Positions 17,664 to 26,072 of a stretch of DNA of 64,000 nucleotides are shown here, one piece after another. The notes beneath the pieces were generated by a model. That model saw nothing but the letters and a program-made list of their open reading frames with translations, had not been told where the DNA came from and did no database searches. Source of the stretch: Banduia mediterranea (lineage in GTDB: Bacteria > Pseudomonadota > Gammaproteobacteria > Nevskiales > Nevskiaceae); assembly GCF_031846245.1 (NCBI RefSeq), contig NZ_JAVRIC010000019.1:1-64000 (forward strand), read 5' to 3'. The translations under genes were made by a program, and so were the position numbers. Position 1 is the stretch's first letter. The number at the start of each line of letters is the position of its first letter.

Positions 17664-19961
17664 TCAGGCGGCCACGCGGCCGACATTGGCCTCGACCACG
17701 GCGACCGCCGCCATGTTGACGATGCGCCGCACCGTCGCCGAAGGCGTGAGGATGTGCACCGGCGCCGCGCAGCCCAGCAGGATCGGTCCGATCGCCACAT
17801 TGTTGCCGGCGGAAGTCTTGAGCAGGTTGTAGGCGATATTGGCCGCGTCCAGATTCGGCATCACCAGCAGATTGGCATCACCGCTGAGCGTGGAATCGCC
17901 GAGCACGGCCTTGCGGATGCTGCCGTCCAAGGCACAGTCGCCGTGCATTTCACCGTCGACTTCGATCTCCGGTGCACGCTCGCGCAGCAGCGCCAGGGTG
18001 TCGCGCATCTTGACCGCGGACGGCGCGTTGGAGGTGCCGAAGTTGGAATGCGAAACCAGGGCCACACGCGGTTCGGTGCCGAAGCGGCGCACCATTTCGG
18101 CCGCCATGACGGTGATTTCGGCCAGTTCTTCGGCCGTGGGATCGTCGTTGACGTGGGTATCGACAATGAACACCTGCCGGTTCGGCAGAATCAGCGCGTT
18201 CATTGCGCCGTAGACCTTGCACCCCTCGCGCTTTCCGATCACGCGGTCTATGTACTGCAGATGGCGCGCGGTGTTGCTGATGGTGCCGCAGAGCATGGCG
18301 TCGCCCTCGCCCTTGGCCAGCAGCATCGCTGCGATCAGCGTGGTACGCCGCCGCATCTCCAGCTTGGCGTATTGCGGGGTGACGCCACTACGCTTCATCA
18401 GCTCGTAGTAGGACTGCCAGTACTCGCGGTAGCGCGGATCGAATTCCGGATTGACCACGCTGTAGTGCTCGCCTGCACGCAAACGCAGGCCGAAACGCTG
18501 GATGCGCTGCTCGATCACGGCGGGGCGGCCGACCAGCACCGGCACGGCGATCTGGTCGTCCGCCAGTACCTGGCAGGCGCGCAGCATGCGCTCTTCCTCG
18601 CCTTCGGCCAGGATCACGCGCTTGGACTCGGGCTTGACCTTGCGGGCGGCCGCAATCACCGGCTTCATCATCGTGCCGCTGTGGTGCACGAACTGCTGCA
18701 GGCGTTCGATGTAGGCGTCGAAATCCGCGATCGGGCGTGCGGCCACACCGGACTCCATTGCCGCGCGCGCCACCGCCGGCGCGATCTTGACGATCAGGCG
18801 CGGATCGAAGGGCTTGGGGATCAGGTACTCGGGGCCGAAATGCAGGTCCTCGATGCCATAGGCCGAGGCGACTACGTCATTGGCTTCCTGGCGCGCCAGT
18901 TCGGCAATGGCGTGCACGCAGGCGATTTCCATTTCGCGGGTGATGGTGGTGGCACCAGCGTCCAGCGCGCCACGAAAAATGAACGGAAAGCACAGGACGT
19001 TGTTGACCTGATTCGGATAGTCGGTACGGCCGGTGGCGATCACGGCATCCGGCCGTGCTTCCTTGGCCAGCTCCGGCTGGATTTCCGGTGTGGGGTTGGC
19101 CAGCGCCAGGATCAGCGGCTGCGCGGCCATGGCCTTGAGCATCTCCGGCTTGAGCACGCCGCCAGCGGACAATCCCAGGAAGATGTCGGCGCCGTCGATG
19201 ACCTCGGCCAGACTGCGCGCAGCGGTGGCCTGCGCGTACTGCGCCTTGTTGTCGTCCATCAACTCGGTGCGGCCCTGATAGACCACGCCGGCGAGATCGG
19301 TGAGCCACACGTTTTCCTTGCGAATGCCCAGATCGACCAGCATCTCGACGCAGGCCAGCGCCGCGGCGCCAGCACCAGACACCACCAGCTTCACGTCCGT
19401 AAAGGCCTTGCCGACCACGGCGAGACCGTTGGTGACGGCGGCGCCGACGATGATCGCGGTGCCGTGCTGGTCGTCATGAAACACCGGAATCTTCATGCGC
19501 TCGCGCAGCGTCTTCTCGATGTAGAAGCACTCCGGCGCCTTGATGTCTTCGAGGTTGATGCCGCCGAAGGTCGGCTCCAGCGCCGCCACGATCTCGATCA
19601 GCTTGTCCGGGTCCTGCTGGTCGATCTCGATGTCGAAGACATCGATGCCGGCGAACTTCTTGAACAGGACCGCCTTGCCTTCCATCACCGGCTTGGACGC
19701 GAGCGGGCCGATGTTGCCGAGTCCGAGCACGGCGGTGCCGTTGGTGATGACGGCGACCAGATTGCCGCGCGCGGTGTAGCGGTAGGCATTGACCGGATTT
19801 TCCACAATCTCTTCGCAGGCGGCGGCGACGCCGGGCGAGTACGCCAGCGCCAGATCGCGCTGGTTGACGAGTTGCTTGGTCGGCGTGACCGACAGTTTCC
19901 CTGGGGTGGGAAACTCGTGATATTCGAGGGCGGACTGGCGAAACGGTTCGCTGAGTTTCAT
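17664..19961 (-). CDS. maeB: NADP-dependent malic enzyme with phosphotransacetylase-like domain
   Basis: It decarboxylates malate to pyruvate, giving NADPH. The 765-residue product has the MaeB layout: malic domain ([14 protein letters not shown], then FHDDQHGTA), a Rossmann NADP site ([16 protein letters not shown], about residue 195), and from about residue 430 a phosphotransacetylase-like domain ([19 protein letters not shown], then [14 protein letters not shown]) that in E. coli is regulatory rather than catalytic. Length matches the 759-residue E. coli enzyme. It is cytoplasmic and, with the acyl-CoA genes in this window, suits growth on acetyl-CoA-yielding substrates. hslR follows after 17 bases. 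Confidence 0.95.
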   Translation of the reverse strand: MKLSEPFRQSALEYHEFPTPGKLSVTPTKQLVNQRDLALAYSPGVAAACEEIVENPVNAYRYTARGNLVAVITNGTAVLGLGNIGPLASKPVMEGKAVLFKKFAGIDVFDIEIDQQDPDKLIEIVAALEPTFGGINLEDIKAPECFYIEKTLRERMKIPVFHDDQHGTAIIVGAAVTNGLAVVGKAFTDVKLVVSGAGAAALACVEMLVDLGIRKENVWLTDLAGVVYQGRTELMDDNKAQYAQATAARSLAEVIDGADIFLGLSAGGVLKPEMLKAMAAQPLILALANPTPEIQPELAKEARPDAVIATGRTDYPNQVNNVLCFPFIFRGALDAGATTITREMEIACVHAIAELARQEANDVVASAYGIEDLHFGPEYLIPKPFDPRLIVKIAPAVARAAMESGVAARPIADFDAYIERLQQFVHHSGTMMKPVIAAARKVKPESKRVILAEGEEERMLRACQVLADDQIAVPVLVGRPAVIEQRIQRFGLRLRAGEHYSVVNPEFDPRYREYWQSYYELMKRSGVTPQYAKLEMRRRTTLIAAMLLAKGEGDAMLCGTISNTARHLQYIDRVIGKREGCKVYGAMNALILPNRQVFIVDTHVNDDPTAEELAEITVMAAEMVRRFGTEPRVALVSHSNFGTSNAPSAVKMRDTLALLRERAPEIEVDGEMHGDCALDGSIRKAVLGDSTLSGDANLLVMPNLDAANIAYNLLKTSAGNNVAIGPILLGCAAPVHILTPSATVRRIVNMAAVAVVEANVGRVAA

Positions 19962-20082
19962 TCGGGCACTGGATGGAGGACTGGCCGGGCCGCACCACAG
20001 AGGCGGGCCGCGGAAGTGCGCATAGTTTCGGCCATCCCACCTTCGACGCCAAGCGGCGCGGTCACCGGCCGCGCAAACGAGA

Positions 20083-20116
20083 AAACGCGGTAGCGTCTTT
20101 TCGCGCCACCGCGTTT
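20083..20116 (-). terminator. hairpin terminator candidate after the M36 protease gene
   Basis: AAACGCGGT at 20083-20091 pairs with ACCGCGTTT at 20108-20116. Read on the minus strand the stem is followed by TTTTCTCG, so it could end transcription of the protease gene before maeB. Confidence 0.5.
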
Positions 20117-20136
20117 CCCCACCCGGAACTTGAAAC

Positions 20137-20268
20137 CTCGCGAGCCACCGACTTGAAGCGAGGGGTATCGCCGAGAACGGCTTTCTCCTTCTCCCGGAGG
20201 GAGAAGGGAACAGTCATCGGTCCGGCTCACACTTCATACCCGTTTTCTTCTCATGGGAAGACGACTAG
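20137..20268. repeat. about 132-bp dispersed element, copy 2
   Basis: A diverged relative of the element at 9123-9256, in the same orientation. It shares CCACC.ACTTGA near the left end, GAACGGCTTTCTCC and a CTCCCGGAGGGAG palindrome in the middle, and CTTCTCATGGGAAGACGACTAG-like sequence at the right end. The left terminal repeat has decayed (CTCGCGAGCC). Its right end supplies the TAG stop (20265-20267) of the M36 protease gene, mirroring copy 1, whose left end supplies the stop of the ZIP-like gene. Confidence 0.6.
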
Positions 20269-23200
20269 CGCGACAGCTTGATGCGCGCTCCCGGCCGGCG
20301 ACGGCGCAGGCCGGCCGCCAGCGCGGCGAAGCCCAGCCACAACCAGGACATGGCGCCGCCGTCGGAATCACCATCGGCGGTGACCGCGCCGTCATCCCCA
20401 CCGGAATCGCCGCTCAGATCGTCGCCGCCGGTATCGCCGCCAGTGTCGCCGCTGGTATCTCCACCCGTGTCTCCACCGGTGTCGCCGCCGGTATCTCCAC
20501 CCGTGTCCCCACCAGTGTCGCCGCCGGTATCTCCACCCGTGTCCCCACCGGTGTCGCCGCCGGTATCTCCACCCGTGTCTCCACCGGTGTCGCCGCCGGT
20601 ATCTCCACCCGTGTCTCCACCGGTGTCGCCGCCGGTATCTCCACCCGTGTCTCCACCAGTGTCGCCGCCGGTATCTCCACCCGTGTCTCCACCAGTGTCG
20701 CCGCCGGTATCTCCACCCGTGTCTCCACCAGTGTCGCCGCCGGTATCTCCACCCGTGTCTCCACCAGTGTCGCCGCCGGTATCGTTGCAGACCCCGTCTT
20801 CGTCGCTGACGGACAGGAACGGCGGCTCCGCCGCACCGCTGACCGAAACCTCATCGATGGCCCAGCCGTAGTCGCCAACGAGTTCGTCGCTGGCGACGGT
20901 GAAGCGCAGCCGCACGCTGTGCCCGGCGAGGCGAGTGCCGAAGTCCAGCCCTTCATCGGACAGGCGGGCGGAACCCAGCAGGCTGGCATTGCTGCCGGTG
21001 AAGCCCTGACGCCCGTCGAGCGCCTGCACGCCGCCGGTATAGCCGGCCTCGGTGAAGCTGCCGCCGGCATCCAGCGCGTCCTGCCACTCGCCGCCATCGA
21101 TGCTGACATCGACGACACCGCCGTCGTAACCGCTGCTCAGCAGCGGCAGCACGGTTTCGAACGAGTAGTAGTGCCGCCAGGCGATCGAGAACTCACCGTC
21201 CTCCGGCACCTGGAAGCTTGGCGTGATCAAGGACAGCTGCGTGGTGGAGTCCTTGTCCGGCGCGAACCAGACGTAGCCGGAATCCAGCAGTTCGCTTTCG
21301 TTCACCAGCGCCCACTGCTCGCTGGTGCCGATGCTGTCCTGCGTCCAGTCCGGCGCCGACAACAGCGGGTTCTCGAAGTCATCGCTGGCGGCGGTGCGCG
21401 CCACGTCGTAGTTGGCCGGAATGCTGGTTTGAACCGGTTCCGGATAGCGGATCGACTCGTCGGTCGAATCCGGTGCCAGCAGGTTCAGAGTGATTGGCAG
21501 CGCCACTTGGCCGCTGACCGAATCATCGAGGCTGGCGCCGATTTCGGCCGTCGCCGTCTCGCCCACGGCGCCGACGGTGAGTTCCACGTTCGCCGCGTCC
21601 AGCGTCAGTCCGGCGGCGGTGGTGGAAAGCTCGACCTCCACCGTGCTGCCGGCTTCGTAGGCACCGTTGTTGACCAGCGAGACCGCCAGAGTTGCGGCTT
21701 CGCCGGCGTCGAGCACGCCGTCGCCGTCGCAGTCGTTCGCCGACACCACGAGCTGCGGCGCACTGGCCGCCAGTGCGACGTAGCTTTCCACCACACCGGC
21801 GTTGTCGCTGTCGTTGCGGTCCGGCGACACCGCGTCCACGCCGATGCCGCGCTTGGCGAAGGCTCTTGCCACCAGGGCGTAGTCCCCGGCATCGGTCGCC
21901 AGCGCCACGGCCAGAATACCATTGCGAGCCTCGGTGAAAGTCGGCGAGGTCGGCGTCATCTTCAGGCCGTTGAGTACGTAGGAAATCATGCGCGAGCGGC
22001 CTTCGGCGTAACCGTGCTTGTCGAGTAGCGCGACGTAGACTTCCCACAGCATGTTGGCCCAAACTTCACCGGTGTTGTGGACCTCGGAGTTGCTGGCACC
22101 GTCTTCACCGAACGAGACCTGGCACTGATCGGTGGGCAGCGCCACACCGTTTTCGATGTGCTTGAAGCTCAGGCAGTTCTTGGTGAAGTCGGTCGAATAC
22201 GGCGCGCGACGGATACCGAAGTAGTAGTCCGGAATCACGTAGAAGCCGGTGGGGAACGCCCCGGCCAGCAACGACGGCATCGCGTCTTCCTCACGCACCG
22301 CCAGCAGCAGGGAGGAAACGTCGCTCCAGCCCTCGCCCATGCCGCCGCCCTGATTGTTGCTGAGGCCGGAGCCGTCGTTGACCAAGCGGTTGCTGACGTA
22401 GTGGAAGAACTCGTGAGAGATCACCAGATTGTCGAGCGTGCCGTCCTCGTCGATGGCGGGGTCGCGCACCAGGCTCATGCTCACGGTCTCGCCGGCCGCC
22501 AGCGCGTCCTTGATCTTCTGGCCATCGGCCTTGGAGATCATGATCGCCGGCAGGATGTAGAGCGGATCGGTGGAGATACCACCGATGTTGATCGGCAGAT
22601 CAGCGTTGCCCATGGTGATCGGCGCGCCGTCGCCGCTATTGACCACGACCATGGCGGTCGCGCCGGACAGCGTGGCGAACTGTTCCTTGGTGGTGAAGCT
22701 GCAGTTTCCGCGGTCGATCAGCGCGATCTTGCCCAGCAGCGACAACTGCGGCGGCGCTGGCACCGTGGTGCCGGTAATCGGCACGTCCACGCCGAGGCAG
22801 CCGTCGGTGGCATCGGCCGCCAGGTCGTTGGCGAGTTCGACTTCACCGCCGACATCAAAGGTGTTCGGCCCGAACGACGCGCCGGTGAACTTGATGTCCG
22901 GCAGTTGAGCCGCCAGCGAGTCCGGCGCGGTCACCGCCACGGTGCCGGCGATCGGGCCGTCGAACAGGTACATCTGCATGCGCGGCGAGCTGCCGTCGGC
23001 CGGCGTCAGCATGTTGGCGTTGTTGCGGCCGGAATTGTCCTGGCCCTCGGCCTCGACCGGATCGCCATCGGCGCCTCCACGACCGTAGTTGTCGGTCTGC
23101 GCGTTGCCCGAGGCCTCATCGAAACCATACTGGTAAAACAGATCGTGCAGCCAGTTGTTGACGTAGAACAGGTTGACGATCGCCGCCTGCTGAACGTCGT

Positions 23201-24392
23201 CACCGGACGGGTCCTCGTCGGCACCGATCGGATAGTCGAACATGCCATCCGAGGTGGTCATGCCGAGCACATCACTGCCCGCGTTGTAGCCGTCCGGCGC
23301 GGCCAGGTCCAGATAAGCCAGCGTATTGTTGCCCTCGGTGGTGGTGGCACCTTCGGGCAGCCAGGGATCGACACCCTCGGGCAGCGTGCTGCTCAGAACC
23401 ACGTTCTGCTGCGGTGCACTGACACGCGGCAGGACGTCGCCCGGCTTCGCCGGGGTCGGCAGATACTCGTTGCCCAACGGCCCATCGTACGGACGGAAGT
23501 CGCCGCCGCTGTCGGCGAAGGCGGTATAGCTGAAGTCGTTGGCGATGAGATTGTTGCGAAACAGAACAGCGCCGGTGTCGGCTGACACCACATAACCATA
23601 GCCGAATTGGCCGCGCCCCTGCGCGTTTTCGCCAATCACTTCCAGATAGAACGCCGGGACCAGTTCGCCGGCTTTCGCGAACCACACCGGTTTGCTGCGT
23701 GGTGCGCGCGTGAGCCGCAGGCCGTCCGCCAGCGCCGGAATCGAGAACAGGCTGTAATCACCGCGGCTGGCCGTCTGTACCAGCGAGCCCAGTGACAGGC
23801 TGCTGCCGAGATCGCGCACCGCGCTGGCGATGGCGTGCGCAGCGTCCAGAGAGCCGCGCTTCGTCGCCACGGCATCGATATCGACATCCGGTGCGAAGTA
23901 TCCGGAGGTGGCCACCGGCCGCCCCTCTCGATCCATCATCACGCTGATACGGCGGTTGAACACCTCGGTGCCGGCGATGCGCTGGCGGAAGCGCACGATC
24001 ACCGGGCCAGTGCCGCGATCGCTGGTGTCAATCAGCTCCGCCGCGTCGATGTTGTCGCGGCTGAGTCCCAGCAGGGAAGCCTGTCGATACAGCAGCGCAC
24101 GAGCACGGGATTCCGGCAAAGCGGTTGCCCTGAGCGGGCCGACCGCGACCGGTGCGGCACCCAGCGGCGCCCACAGGAACGACGGCGTGCCCAGCTGGGC
24201 ATCGATTTCACTGCGATAACCGCCACGATTGCGCACGCCGAGCAGCGCGCGCTGAAGGCGCTGTGCGCTTGCGGCAGGCGCGGACGCGCCGATCAAGGAA
24301 GCGTCATAGTTCGGCAGTGCCGCGCTGGCGATGGCCGCGTGCGACGCGGCAGCACACAAGCCGGCGGACAGCAGCAAAGTCCTGAAGTGCAT
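20265..24392 (-). CDS. secreted M36 (fungalysin) metalloprotease with GGDT-repeat stalk and C-terminal sorting tail
   Basis: This 1375-residue exported zinc endopeptidase starts at the ATG of MHFRTLLLSAGLCAAASHA, with GGGGA upstream and a signal peptide. A propeptide of about 300 residues follows, then the M36 catalytic domain with HEFFH at 660-664 (bases 22401-22415) and downstream GEGWSD, the third zinc ligand region. A PA-like insert (VVNSGDGAPITMG) precedes the active site. After beta-sandwich domains comes a stretch of roughly thirty GGDT units, then DSDGGAMSWLWLGFAALAAG and RRRRPG. This resembles a GlyGly-CTERM sorting signal: short motif, one transmembrane segment, Arg cluster. It is probably surface-anchored or processed by a rhombosortase-like enzyme, not seen in this window. 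Substrate unknown. Confidence 0.9.
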   Translation of the reverse strand: MHFRTLLLSAGLCAAASHAAIASAALPNYDASLIGASAPAASAQRLQRALLGVRNRGGYRSEIDAQLGTPSFLWAPLGAAPVAVGPLRATALPESRARALLYRQASLLGLSRDNIDAAELIDTSDRGTGPVIVRFRQRIAGTEVFNRRISVMMDREGRPVATSGYFAPDVDIDAVATKRGSLDAAHAIASAVRDLGSSLSLGSLVQTASRGDYSLFSIPALADGLRLTRAPRSKPVWFAKAGELVPAFYLEVIGENAQGRGQFGYGYVVSADTGAVLFRNNLIANDFSYTAFADSGGDFRPYDGPLGNEYLPTPAKPGDVLPRVSAPQQNVVLSSTLPEGVDPWLPEGATTTEGNNTLAYLDLAAPDGYNAGSDVLGMTTSDGMFDYPIGADEDPSGDDVQQAAIVNLFYVNNWLHDLFYQYGFDEASGNAQTDNYGRGGADGDPVEAEGQDNSGRNNANMLTPADGSSPRMQMYLFDGPIAGTVAVTAPDSLAAQLPDIKFTGASFGPNTFDVGGEVELANDLAADATDGCLGVDVPITGTTVPAPPQLSLLGKIALIDRGNCSFTTKEQFATLSGATAMVVVNSGDGAPITMGNADLPINIGGISTDPLYILPAIMISKADGQKIKDALAAGETVSMSLVRDPAIDEDGTLDNLVISHEFFHYVSNRLVNDGSGLSNNQGGGMGEGWSDVSSLLLAVREEDAMPSLLAGAFPTGFYVIPDYYFGIRRAPYSTDFTKNCLSFKHIENGVALPTDQCQVSFGEDGASNSEVHNTGEVWANMLWEVYVALLDKHGYAEGRSRMISYVLNGLKMTPTSPTFTEARNGILAVALATDAGDYALVARAFAKRGIGVDAVSPDRNDSDNAGVVESYVALAASAPQLVVSANDCDGDGVLDAGEAATLAVSLVNNGAYEAGSTVEVELSTTAAGLTLDAANVELTVGAVGETATAEIGASLDDSVSGQVALPITLNLLAPDSTDESIRYPEPVQTSIPANYDVARTAASDDFENPLLSAPDWTQDSIGTSEQWALVNESELLDSGYVWFAPDKDSTTQLSLITPSFQVPEDGEFSIAWRHYYSFETVLPLLSSGYDGGVVDVSIDGGEWQDALDAGGSFTEAGYTGGVQALDGRQGFTGSNASLLGSARLSDEGLDFGTRLAGHSVRLRFTVASDELVGDYGWAIDEVSVSGAAEPPFLSVSDEDGVCNDTGGDTGGDTGGDTGGDTGGDTGGDTGGDTGGDTGGDTGGDTGGDTGGDTGGDTGGDTGGDTGGDTGGDTGGDTGGDTGGDTGGDTGGDTGGDTGGDTGGDTGGDTGGDTSGDTGGDTGGDDLSGDSGGDDGAVTADGDSDGGAMSWLWLGFAALAAGLRRRRPGARIKLSR
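20462..20785. repeat. nine tandem 36-bp units encoding (GGDT)3
   Basis: Nine back-to-back 36-base units, each made of three related 12-base units, lie inside the M36 protease gene; degenerate units extend on both sides. Differences between copies (CCACCGGTG versus CCACCAGTG, TCTCC versus TCCCC) fall at third codon positions and keep the GGDT peptide. The tract is a low-complexity acidic linker between the protease and its sorting tail and is likely to vary in copy number. Confidence 0.9.
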
Positions 24393-24669
24393 TCGATATC
24401 CCCGAAAATGGGTCGAGATGAGAATTAGAGAGAGTGGTTGCCGAGCCATCAGCTGCGCATGGCTAGAACCAGATAGATTCGTTATTGGCGTTATAGGCAT
24501 TTTTGGCACCGTCGCACGCCGCGTCGAACGCGTCGCGACAATTGCCGACACGCCTTGCCTGAAAAGTCCTACAGAACTATCGCATTGCCAGTTCGGGCTC
24601 TGCCACTTGCCAAAGGGCTCAACGGCGGCAATCATCCCCTGGTCGACCGCCAGCCGAAGCGCCCTGATC

Positions 24670-25050
24670 GTGTCTCCACGCCACGCGACGTCTTTGATGC
24701 TGCTGTGCTGTGCGCTCCGGGCCTACGCAGCGCCCGACGACACCGCAACACAGGCCAACAGTGGCGATGAAGCTCCGGTCGAACTCGAACCCTTGACTGT
24801 CTACCGCCGCAAGGACGCCTTTACCGAGTCGGACCGCAAACTTAGAGAGATGCAGGAATCTCTGCCCGCGCTGGCCACGGAAAACGGCTTGGGCGACGAC
24901 CGCAGCCTCAGCCAGAAGGTCACGGAGTATGTGGTCGGAGGATTCCTGCCTGCCGAGCCCGTGAACCATGCGGACGATACACCCGAGGACCGAGCCCTGA
25001 CCCAGGCACATGGGCTGCAGGAGCAACAACGCGCCGCGCACCGGCCCTAG
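24670..25050 (+). CDS. small exported hypothetical protein
   Basis: The frame from the GTG at 24670 gives 126 residues: a short signal-like start (SLMLLCCALRAYA, then APDD) and a hydrophilic body with PVELEPLTVYRRKDAFTESD and YVVGGFLPAEP. The body has the amino-acid balance of a real periplasmic protein. I recognise no family. The start is uncertain; an ATG at 24697 would leave almost no signal peptide. It is divergent from the M36 protease gene, with 277 bases between them that hold the promoters of both. Confidence 0.5.
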   Translation: MSPRHATSLMLLCCALRAYAAPDDTATQANSGDEAPVELEPLTVYRRKDAFTESDRKLREMQESLPALATENGLGDDRSLSQKVTEYVVGGFLPAEPVNHADDTPEDRALTQAHGLQEQQRAAHRP

Positions 25051-25149
25051 CCGGCAGTCCAGGGAACGGTCAGCCGCTGCACGATCCGATTGCCGCTCTA
25101 CAGCAAAGCGCTTAGCCTTGTGCCCCGCTTATCAAATAGGCTGTGCGCA

Positions 25150-25668
25150 GTGCAAATTGGTGATGTCATCCTGAGCAACCCGACCCTGTTCCGGCGTGTC
25201 ATGTCGCTGTATCCGCCCTATGTGGGAGCCGGCATCCGCGTCACTCGCGTCAGCGACAATTTCCGCGAGATCGATGTCGAGTTGCGTCTCGGAAAGCTCA
25301 ACCGCAATGCCATGGGGACGCACTTCGGCGGCAGTCTCTACGCAATGACCGATCCATTTTATGCGCTGATGTACATCGCCAACCTGGGCCCGCGCTACAA
25401 CATCTGGGACTACGGCGCCAAGATCGAATTCAAGCGGCCCGGCACCGGCATCGTGCACGCGCAGTTCCGCCTCAGCGGCGAGGACATCGATCTGGCCCGT
25501 CAGAGCGCTCGTGATGGAACCAAGTATCTGCCGGTGCACCACATCGACATCTGCGACAGTCACCGCGAACGCGTGGCCGTGGTCGAAAAGCAGATCTACA
25601 TCCGCAAGAAGCATCTGAAGCCGGCGCCGGCGCGCGCCACTGCCTCCATCAAAGCGGCCAACGGCTAG
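25150..25668 (+). CDS. DUF4442 hotdog-fold protein (thioesterase-like)
   Basis: The core FRRVMSLYPPYVGAGIRVTR, RNAMGTHFGGSLYAMTDPFY and IEFKRPGTG match the DUF4442 branch of hotdog-fold proteins, many of which are acyl-CoA thioesterases. The HFGGSLYAMTDP segment is where the active-site helix begins. A GTG at 25150 gives 172 residues and puts the family's usual N-terminus (LSNPTLFRRVM) close to the start; a TTG at 25090 would add 20 unmatched residues. It stands alone on the plus strand. An acyl-CoA substrate is a guess from the fold and the acyl-CoA genes nearby. Confidence 0.7.
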   Translation: MQIGDVILSNPTLFRRVMSLYPPYVGAGIRVTRVSDNFREIDVELRLGKLNRNAMGTHFGGSLYAMTDPFYALMYIANLGPRYNIWDYGAKIEFKRPGTGIVHAQFRLSGEDIDLARQSARDGTKYLPVHHIDICDSHRERVAVVEKQIYIRKKHLKPAPARATASIKAANG

Positions 25669-25748
25669 TGCCCATCATGCGAGCTTAAAACCCTTGCCGC
25701 ATTCTGGGTCCGGCCAGGGGCATCATTCGCTCGGATCTGAGGACTCTC

Positions 25749-26033
25749 ATGGGCTCGCGTCCTCGCTTCAACACCAGCCTGTATGCCCGCTGCTCGGCAG
25801 CTCGATCATCGGCTCGGCCTGTGCCGCCGGGCCGGAGCATCCGGAACTCCGGCTACGAAGTCTCGCTGGAGCCGCGAAAACTGTATGAGGTGCTGCCGGA
25901 CCCGGCCGCCGCCAAGCAGGGCCAGGTCCGCGTCGTCGACGAATCCGGTGAGGATTACCTTTACCCGGTGACCTTGTTCGTGGATGCGCAACTACCCAAC
26001 AGCGTAGCCGAACAGGTGGCAAACGCCGCGTGA
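25749..26033 (+). CDS. small conserved hypothetical protein, N-terminus doubtful
   Basis: The last 60 residues (GYEVSLEPRKLYEVLPDPAA, then VRVVDESGEDYLYPVTLFV) resemble a widespread small uncharacterised bacterial protein of about 65-75 residues with an SH3-like look. The first 30 codons are Arg/Ser-rich (ARCSAARSSARPVPPGRS) and do not look coding, so the true start is probably further in or the 5' end is damaged. It converges on the acyl-CoA dehydrogenase gene. Function unknown. Confidence 0.5.
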   Translation: MGSRPRFNTSLYARCSAARSSARPVPPGRSIRNSGYEVSLEPRKLYEVLPDPAAAKQGQVRVVDESGEDYLYPVTLFVDAQLPNSVAEQVANAA

Positions 26034-26072
26034 AGCGGGGAGCTCCCTCCGGGAGAGCGCCTTCGTCTCCGA

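Noticed and set aside
20420-20790. CRISPR-like regular repeats
   Set aside because: Units are contiguous with no unique spacers, lie inside a coding gene and encode a GGDT peptide.
20253-22028. Long plus-strand open frame with repeats of the VAAGISTRVS type opposite the M36 protease
   Set aside because: It is the antisense reading of the 36-bp repeat tract and protease gene; the minus-strand frame has the signal peptide, catalytic motifs and synonymous variation, so that is the coding strand.
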